The translations under genes and the position numbers were made by a program. A stretch of 64,000 nt of DNA, from NCBI RefSeq assembly GCF_905475465.1, contig NC_062238.1:7482501-7546500 (forward strand). Reading direction: 5' to 3'. Shown piece after piece: positions 56,806 to 64,000 of this stretch. The DNA is from Pieris napi (taxonomy: Eukaryota > Arthropoda > Insecta > Lepidoptera > Pieridae). Numbering within the stretch: the first letter of the stretch is position 1; each line of letters starts with the position of its first letter. Below the pieces are notes generated by a model, which ran no database searches, had not been told where the DNA came from, and was given only the letters and a program-made list of their open reading frames with translations.

Positions 56806-56902
56806 AGCCAACATCACGAGGTGTTCCCAGGCGGTCACCCATCCAAGTACTGACCTCGCCCGACGTTGCTTAACTTCGGTGATCGGACAGAACCGGTGTA
56901 TT
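56806..56902 (-). pseudogene. 5S rRNA-derived sequence, 5'-truncated
   Basis: The minus strand matches 5S rRNA from near position 22 to the 3' end: CGATCACCGAAGTTAAGC-type region, AGTACTTGGATGGGTGACCG, CCTGGGAACACC, ending GTTGGCTC and a T-run. The first about 22 nt are missing, one base is lost in TTCTGTCC, and some positions differ. It could be a 5S pseudogene or the head of a 5S-derived SINE. The internal control region is largely kept. Confidence 0.8.
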
Positions 56903-58051
56903 ACAATAGCAAATAGCAAAAAAGTGTCGTGACAACTTTTCGTAAGAATTTTTTCCGTCTAGCCCCCTTTCACAACGCGCGATAAGGAACTTCGTTCCAA
57001 AAGTTATGCACAACAATATAATTAAAGTCTGATTACTAATGTAGGAAGAAACTTCAATATAACTCTTATTGTAAGCCAAGTCCTTGTCTGGTTGCAGGAA
57101 AACGGTATTCAACTTGTATGTAGTATAACATCAAGACAGGAGCGAACTTGGTTCTGATTTTTAAATTCAGATTCCTTAACATTCTGCTATTGATTACTAG
57201 GAAGCAAAACGGAAACGGGAATTCATGAAATTTTTAAATAACCTTTTGGAGTCCTTATTTTATTAAATATCGTAACGCAAACGATATTGTTGACCAATGT
57301 GCCAAAAATGATACGTCAGGCGAAAATAATTTGCATGAACTCTGATGCAAATATGTATAATATAGTCTAATAGGTAAAAAAAGGGAGCTAAGTCCCGGAC
57401 CAATGGATCAGGTTTTATTTAACTAATTATTTAAGAATGTACGTGTGGCTTTTAGCCATTATTGTTATGGGTATAAATAATATTATCTTTGATACCATAA
57501 TAGTAGTAATTAAACATTATTTGCATAACACAAATACAAATATTTTATCGTACTGGCAATTACGCTATACTAGTTAAACGTTTAAAGTATTGTTCGACTC
57601 GAGATCATAAGGTCTGATCCCAGGTGGGGTCCTCAACTCTTTATATTTTTCGGAAATCCTATAAGTTTTTCTTTTACTTCAATAAGTTTTGAGTGTTTTA
57701 TTAGAAAATGGTTTATCCTTTATTAGGAAATCTTTTGCAATTATTATGATATTGACTTCGCCAAAACACAAAAAAGTTAATATTCTTTCTTGTATTATAT
57801 TTTTTAAATATAATAATATGTGTGCTATGGCTTTGGATATAGCCTTTCTTAATAAATTTACTATAAGTATAGTCAAGTCCATGCAATTAAAGTAGACACT
57901 ACAGTTACAATAGAGAGATTTTCTATATTTTAAGTCCAACCCTGGATTGAGTTTTCAGTAAGATCCAAATTACAACCCACATCATTTAAGTGAAAATCTA
58001 CTGAATAGCGACTATATTTTTTTAACAACACCTAATTAATGTATAGGTATA

Positions 58052-58509
58052 CAGTCGACTCTCGATAATTTGACACTCGTTAATTTGAATCTCTCGATAA
58101 TTTGAAATTTTATCCCGGTCCCTTGAAAAATACTCGATAAATTGAATAAAATCAATGATAATTGGTCCCTTCGGTATTTTGAAGTTGAAAAAGTATTATC
58201 TTGCTCGCCAACATGCGATGATTTGAACTCCGGTCTTCCCTACTCACTATAATTTATCATGCACATACCTGTCGTTTGTTTACATACATGCACAGACTTG
58301 TCTTGATAAAAATTTGTGAACAATTGTTATAATAATTGTTAATACATAATAAGAAAATAGAAATAATAAGTAACAAATTTTGATCTAATTCTTATTTCCT
58401 TCAGTCGCCCCTCCCCCTCGTGGTTATTCAAACACTTGTTATATTGAACTCTTGATAATTTGAAATTTATCTCTGGTCCCTTGAGTTTCAAATTATCGAG
58501 AGTCGACTG
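58052..58509. mobile_element. Pogo/Tigger-like MITE with TA duplication
   Basis: Perfect inverted ends CAGTCGACTCTCGATAATTT and TA on both sides. TTGATAATTTGAA-type motifs recur inside. The empty site is visible in duplication copy 1 near 49243. 458 bp, no coding. Confidence 0.88.
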
Positions 58510-58766
58510 TATATATAAAGAGCAGACCCGACAGACGTTCACACATCTTAAATACAACAAAAATCTAAACTATTCTCGAATCTACTTGTACCCACAATCA
58601 ATATCGTAATCGATCCAGCCGTTTAAGAGTTGTTTTTAAAAATGTCCAGAAAATTTATAATAATACATAAAGTAAGTAAGTAAAATATAAAATGTTCTAT
58701 TTAGGTGGTATTATATAAATTACAAAGACGTCATCATTATTTCCTATGATAATTTATGCGACATAT

Positions 58767-61700
58767 CGATGGCCCCAACGAATAAACGTGCAAGAGCTCT
58801 TACCCAAAAAAAATGTTTTCGTTTTCTTCGTTTTAATGGCCTATCATACACCTATATAAATTTTATTAAATATTTTAGACTTCAAATAAGGCTTTTATAG
58901 CACAATATTCGTTTATTGTAGGGAAAAAATATATCTTCATATCATCATGAATAACAAAACATGCGCCTATTACATATTATTTGTTTCTTAGAGTACACCA
59001 GAATAAACGTGTTAAATCAATCTGCCGCTCGTGCCTATCCTCTCCTTTCGGCAATTACTCTTACACGATTATTCGTGTAAAAATGGAAGCAACTTTTACT
59101 AGTAATGCATCATTGCACACTAAATATAATAATTACAGTTATTCCATTAACTTTTACTAATTTCTCTCCTTTCTTCTACTTTTGTAAAGGTTCAAGCACT
59201 AATATTCTTCGCTCATGAATTTCAAGTTATTGTTAGTAACCGCTTAATGTACGGATACTCTTCCGATCGTGTCTATACGGGGTATGTGAGCCACGCCGAC
59301 TGTTTTATATATTAATAAGGCTTACGATCTAAGAAGTATTTCCGATTTAGATGGTGTTTTACATATAGTATTGAAACACAAAATATATCACAGGATGTTG
59401 TAACTACAGAATCGGAGGAAAGACCCGTAACTCCCATTGAACAGCTTACGAAAAAGAGAAAAATAGATCCTAATTTATGGAAAGATAAGAATAACAAAAT
59501 TCTTAAAAATTCTGGTAAAAGTTATGAAAGTGCTAAAACTAACAAACAAAACGCAGAAAAATCTATTGGACCTCCATGCAACTGCAAATTGAAATGTTAC
59601 GAAAAGATACATCAAAATATGAGGAGTAAAATTTTTCTGAGTTTTTGGGCTATCGGGGACCATGAGAGACAGTGAGATTTTATTAAACGACATGTTAAGA
59701 AAGATAACGTCAAAAAGATTACAGTTGAACGTAAAAATAATCGTACTCAAACTTTAACATATCAACTACTCGATGATACTAATTCCATGATTAAAGTTTG
59801 TAAAATTATGTTTTTAAATACATTATCCATTACAGAGCAAGTAGTATACACAGCTATTGATAAATTGGGAGATGACAACTATTTAAAGACTACAGAGGAA
59901 CTCATAAGAACAGGCCAAGAAGAATGTCAGAAGATACTGAAAAAGTATAATCGACCATTTAAATTTATTTGAAAGATTTGAATCACACTATTCTCGAAAG
60001 ATAGCCAAAAGCAATATCTGTGTGAAACTTTGAATATCTCTAAAATGCACCGACTATATTTGGAATGGATAGATACAAACAACCAGTACAATTAAACATG
60101 CAAAGCAACTAAACGCCAATATGAAATAATCTTTAATACAAAGTATAACCTATCCTTCCACAAACCTAAAAGATTTATGTGAGATATGTTCAATTTACCA
60201 AACTTCTGATGATGTTAGGATCGAACAATTACAAGCTGATTATGAAAAGCACTTGAAAGAAAAGCAATTAGTCAGGCAATTAAAGGAACAAGAAAAAGAA
60301 ACTTTTTCTTCAGATGACAGTGTTGTAGCATGTTTTGATCTGGAAAAAGTGTTGAATATCCCTCAAAGTGAAGTAGGCACATTTCATTATAAACGGAAGT
60401 ATCCTGTATACAATTTCACGATCTATAATATCATCGAGAAGAAAGGTTACTGCTATGCCTGGAACTGTCAGATTGCAAAAAGGGGTGCGATAGAAATAGC
60501 AAGTTGTCTTTGGTCATTTATCCAGGTACACGTCTAATTAGGAATAAAAAATATATATTTTTATCTGATTCATGTGCAGGGCAAAATCGTAATCGTTTCG
60601 TATTCGCCATGTTTTCTTTAGCGGCGAAGAAATTTAACATTAAAATTACTCATAGGTTTTTGGAGAAAGGTCATAGCCAATCGGAGCGTTCCAAGAAAAA
60701 GCATACTATTTACACACCTAACCTGATGTATTCCTTGATAGAGAATGCCAAAGTTACTGGACACAAGTACCAGGTTAGACAAATGACACAAGCTGATTGC
60801 ATAGATTTTTAAAAGTTAATAAAGGGGAAGAATTGGTTGAAAGATAAAAATGGGGATAGGATTTATTGGAGCAAATAAAAGAAGTAGTTTTTTATTATAA
60901 TCATCCTGATATAATATACTTTAGATACAGTTTTGAAGACGAATTACAAGAGATGCAAACTATCACGAGGACTAATTCAAGAAGGCGACGAGTAGAACCC
61001 ATAGAAAATGCTGAAAACCTAAAACTCTGGAATTCTATTTATACCACTCCCTTTATATAGGGATTTAATAAGACTGCGACTCAGGAGCCATACTAAACCA
61101 TTACCAGTGTTTTTACAGAAATTTGGTGCCATTAGGATCCACCTCGGTAATACCAACGATAGTGACGAGGAGATTTATTAGTACTTACGTATTTCTTGTT
61201 CTCTGTTTAATTTTTCATGTTTTTTTTTAAAATAATATACCTGATAGGTACTTAATTTGTTCTTAATTGGATAAATAAAAAATAATTATTCTTATTAACA
61301 TTATTTTTTATTTAACCTTTATCAAAAATCATAAGCTAATTTACATTATTATACCATGCACTAATAAAGATGTATTACATAAATAATGAATTGATCTTGA
61401 TTACGCTAATAAACGGGCTTCTATCTTTACAAACATGAAAAAGCAACAAAATATACAAGAATAAGCCTGTAGACAGTCAGAGCACGGCTCAGAAAAAAAA
61501 ATATTGACGTAGAATAACCGTGTAACATTTCACTATACTTGATTATGCTTCATTTATGACACGAATAAACGTGCAGTGATACAATACTGTTAAAAAGTCA
61601 CATATTATTCACTACAATAATAAAATAACATGTTTTTTCTTGAAGATTGGGAAAACTGTTAATATTTTTTTTATAAAAATATATGAGCTAAAAGATATTT

Positions 61701-62118
61701 TTTTTACCTTTAATTTGATCATTCATTATATATATCTATTTAGTATTGTTTGTGATTTATTTAAACAAAAACTATTTTACATGTTAGGTTCTTTAAAACA
61801 TTTAAACTAAGTTGGATAACGTAATGGTACAAATTAACGAGGTAAGAGTGCGTGTGCTCAGTAGCGTGCGGTGGTGGCTAGTGACGCGTCCGGCGCGTAC
61901 GCTGCCGCTCGGTCCCTCCCCTCGCGCCCGCCCGCTCCCCGCAAGGCTTCTCAGGGATGGGACGCTGTCCACAGACAATCGCCCTCATGCTAGGGATGTT
62001 CACGCGTAGCTGTGCGCGTGAACAAGTATGTAATTAAAGTAAAGTGATTCCAAACTATTTTGTTGTTTCCTGAAAAGTTGTTGTTTTTCGATTGCACGTT
62101 TATTCGTTGGGGCCATCG
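58767..62118 (+). mobile_element. 3.35 kb TIR transposon with 4-bp target duplication (Sola-like?)
   Basis: 27-bp perfect TIRs start CGATGGCCCCAACGAATAAA at both ends. ATAT flanks both sides (58763-58766, 62119-62122), and copy 1 of the duplication shows the empty site with ATGT (49393-49396). The motif AATAAACGTG recurs at 58781, 59002, 61564 and, inverted, at 62095. It encodes one degenerate protein (59394-61060). A GC-rich patch at 61850-61960 stands out. A 4-bp duplication fits Sola elements, but assignment by motif was not possible. Confidence 0.85.
59394..61060 (+). pseudogene. Degenerate transposase-like protein of a poorly characterised insect family
   Basis: After an AG acceptor at 59393 one frame runs with Lys-rich N-terminus, CNCKLKCYEKI cysteine motif, IFLSFWAIGDHERQ, a stop at 59673, then VCKIMFLNTLSITEQ. 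Further on are SHYSRK, FDLEKVLNIPQSE, YKRKYPVYNFTIYN, WNCQIAKRGAIEIASC, SDSCAGQNRNRFVFAM and THRFLEKGHSQSE. Acidic residues in FDLEK, SDSCAGQN and the FLEKGHSQSE region could form an RNase-H-like DDE/DDD-type centre. Frames break at 59673, near 60020, near 60520 and at 60810. The motifs resemble proteins grouped as DUF7869 in insects. Confidence 0.75.
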
Positions 62119-62910
62119 ATATATTCTAATTATCTTTATTTCGACAACGTTCTATCTTGTTTTTTTAATAGCTGGAATGTTAAATGGTTTTTTATCTAAT
62201 TCTATAACTCAGGCACTTCTACAAGGTCGAGTTACGGGGAATATAGGTAATTAATTTTATTTGTGTCTTAGCACTGAATTATATGGCACGCATAAATAAC
62301 ATACATTTTACAGAATCTTCAAATCGATAGGTTATACTGAGTCAATATCCTAAGAGTTGACTTAACTCCAGCAGAAATTCTATCTAATTATGAGTCTGAC
62401 GTCATAAATAATTTAATTTAATTATTTATTTATGAGTTATTTACAACATGCATGCTTTAAATTTTACAAACGTTACAAATTTTACACATTAATTAGATAC
62501 ACAACATTAAAATGAAATTACAAACTATCGACAACAACACAGGCAAACTGTAAAAATAAAAACGCGTATTTAAACTTAAACTAAATAGAAACTTAAAACT
62601 TTTAACCTCATTGAGAGCGTAATAAACCAAAATTACGGTAAGTACTTAGGGAGATTCTTATGAAATATTTTCATTAATATTAGTAATTAAATTGTAATAG
62701 CGAGATAGCCTATTCACAGGAGTACCTATTAAAAGTAGCAGATAAGCCAGCCGTTGGTACATATAAGACTTATTTCTAGTAACTATATTCTAGACTATTT
62801 CTAGGATACAAAGTTATGAAAATTTTGCGAGAAGTTTAGTGTGAAAATTAAAGTTAAATATTTAAAATAAACAAGGTCAATGAAGACACGTTGGAGTTTT
62901 AGGGTATATC

Positions 62911-63424
62911 TAAGGGCTCAAATACATGAACGGCACGATGCCGACGGCAGACCAACTGCACTCATCGACGGCAGCCGTCGACATGTCTAAATGGAAGCTC
63001 TACCGCAGCCGTCGTCGACTCTCTTTGAACAGGAGCCAGTTGGAAAATGAATTCCGAAGAAGAAACACTATAATTGCTTTTACTCCGTTGAAAAACTAAA
63101 AAAAAAACACGCGTGCATTGTGGGTTCAATGCATTTTGATTCATTGTTTGTAGCCGCCCACGCTCTGTTTTTTATTGTTTTGTACTGTACTCTTGTTTAT
63201 AATTCACGCATGGTAAGAGTTTTGAATTTCGTCGCACGAATTTGATGATACTGATTAGCATCAGGGACCTTCATTGGAAAACCTCCAAGTGATTTTTGCT
63301 GCCGGAAGCGCGTCTAAGTGTTTAAAAAAAAATTAAAGTTTTGTGTAATGTATTGATATTTGTAAACAATCCGTCATACATTTCACAAAACTTTACTATA
63401 ATTTTTTTTAAAGAAGTAGAAGAA
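62911..63424. other. Unresolved insert in duplication copy 2
   Basis: Not matched in copy 1. It contains GACGGCAGCCGTCGAC and a nearby reversed GCAGCCGTCGTCGAC, suggesting a palindromic transposon end, but no clear borders or gene. Confidence 0.4.
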
Positions 63425-63658
63425 CACATAGCTGTAACGCCTGATGAGTATGAATTAATAATAATTAAATTAATTAATATTCTTTAAAAGGGATCGCCAG
63501 TGTTTCTTATGCATGGGCTATTAAGCAGCTGCGATGACTGGGAAGGGGAGTGTAAGTAGTGGGATCGGATACCCTTTAGGGCAGCTAGGATGTGATGTAT
63601 GGATAAAAAACCCAAGGAGACAAAACACTTAATTTATAAGCCTCACATTAGACAATAT
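63418..63658 (+). pseudogene. Acid-lipase relic in duplication copy 2
   Basis: VEEHIAVTPDEYEL, a stop, then GSPVFLMHGLLSSCDDWEGE, better kept than copy 1 (Trp retained), followed by stops. It is truncated by the LTR at 63659. Confidence 0.7.
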
Positions 63659-64000
63659 TGTTACGAACGGGTCGACTGCAATGTTTCTAGATTTTTCCAC
63701 TAGTTAGAGAAAGGCAGGCTGAAATGTGATTTCTGACCGTTTCAGGAGAGGGTCAATCTCATATTAGAAAATCGTAATTTGCATAATTTTACTCTAGTTT
63801 TCAGGAGGCTGAATTTTTTTTCAGACAGTTTCAGAACAAGTGTGACTACACTAAGTGTGAGTGGTACACTTTTCAGGAGACCCGTTTTCAGGCCTGGTTA
63901 TACCCCCTTGATGAAGGAATATTCTAGAACGAATTTTCTAGGTGTGGGACAAGGACGGTATGATACGCGAGAGAGAGGGAAGATCGAAACCTTTTCGAAA
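63659..64000 (+). mobile_element. LTR of the same family as 1-661, plus orientation, cut by window edge
   Basis: Starts TGTTACGAAC at 63659 inside the lipase relic, where copy 1 continues uninterrupted. It matches the 1-661 LTR in reverse over all 340 bp. Confidence 0.75.
63917..63929. promoter_or_regulatory. Perfect three-unit heat-shock element in the right LTR
   Basis: GAAtaTTCtaGAA. It is the reverse equivalent of the site at 386-398, conserved between diverged copies. The site matching 316-328 is eroded in this copy (near 63985). Confidence 0.5.

Larger units (their letters stand above)
55630..63658. repeat. Segmental duplication, copy 2 (expanded by insertions)
   Basis: Same block order as copy 1. 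Insertions absent from copy 1: about 56690-57020 (with the 5S-like sequence), 57257-57573, 58052-58509 (pogo-like MITE), 58767-62118 (large TIR element), 62911-63424 (unresolved). It is cut at 63659 by the LTR. Confidence 0.8.

Noticed and set aside
61812..62009. 65-codon Arg/Pro-rich plus frame
   Set aside because: Produced by the GC-rich patch in the transposon; composition-driven and no motif.

Overview
This is an AT-rich animal window with spliced genes (GT/AG introns) and a dense load of small transposons. Repeat content points to a moth or butterfly (Lepidoptera): tRNA-headed SINEs, LINE 3' tails ending in a short direct-repeat tail, short TIR elements, and a widespread GC-richer repeat. 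The species cannot be named from the sequence. No bacterial, plasmid or CRISPR features were seen.

Five host genes can be assembled exon by exon with consistent phases. (1) TOP3A, DNA topoisomerase III alpha, minus strand, 16 exons, 10538-24748. (2) MRM2-like mitochondrial rRNA 2'-O-methyltransferase, plus strand, 3 exons, 27469-28407. (3) A four-pass membrane protein of unknown function, minus, 4 exons, 29209-30288. (4) Rab40, a GTPase with a SOCS box, minus, 5 exons, 33075-36241. (5) SHMT, serine hydroxymethyltransferase, minus, 37766-47766, with an in-frame upstream leader exon that predicts a mitochondrial form. A sixth gene is an intronless acid-lipase-like gene, plus, 51733-53016. Two folate/mitochondrial functions and a dual-start topoisomerase lie near each other, but nothing suggests they are co-regulated.

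Layout. 1-661 is an LTR in minus orientation. 661-7140 is a tandem partial copy of the 5' half of TOP3A (exons 1-4), opened up by a nested 4.2 kb TIR element carrying a Tc1-like transposon. 7142-9490 is a 5'-truncated BEL/Pao retroelement relic with an envelope-like tail. 10.5-24.7 kb is TOP3A, its introns full of MITEs, SINEs and LINE tails. 26.06-27.14 kb is a hAT-type element with a perfect 8-bp target duplication. 27.4-47.8 kb holds the housekeeping genes. 48-64 kb is a gene-poor region made of two copies of one segment (48055-51150 and 55630-63658), each ending in a lipase relic, with the intact lipase gene between them. The second copy is interrupted by several insertions. The first copy keeps the matching empty sites, so insertions can be dated and delimited.

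The most interesting items are: a 3.35 kb transposon (58767-62118) with 27-bp TIRs, a 4-bp target duplication and a degenerate transposase-like ORF of a poorly characterised insect family; an LTR family carrying perfect three-unit heat-shock elements; the TOP3A partial duplication with open frames in all four exons; and mitochondrial leaders on SHMT and possibly TOP3A.
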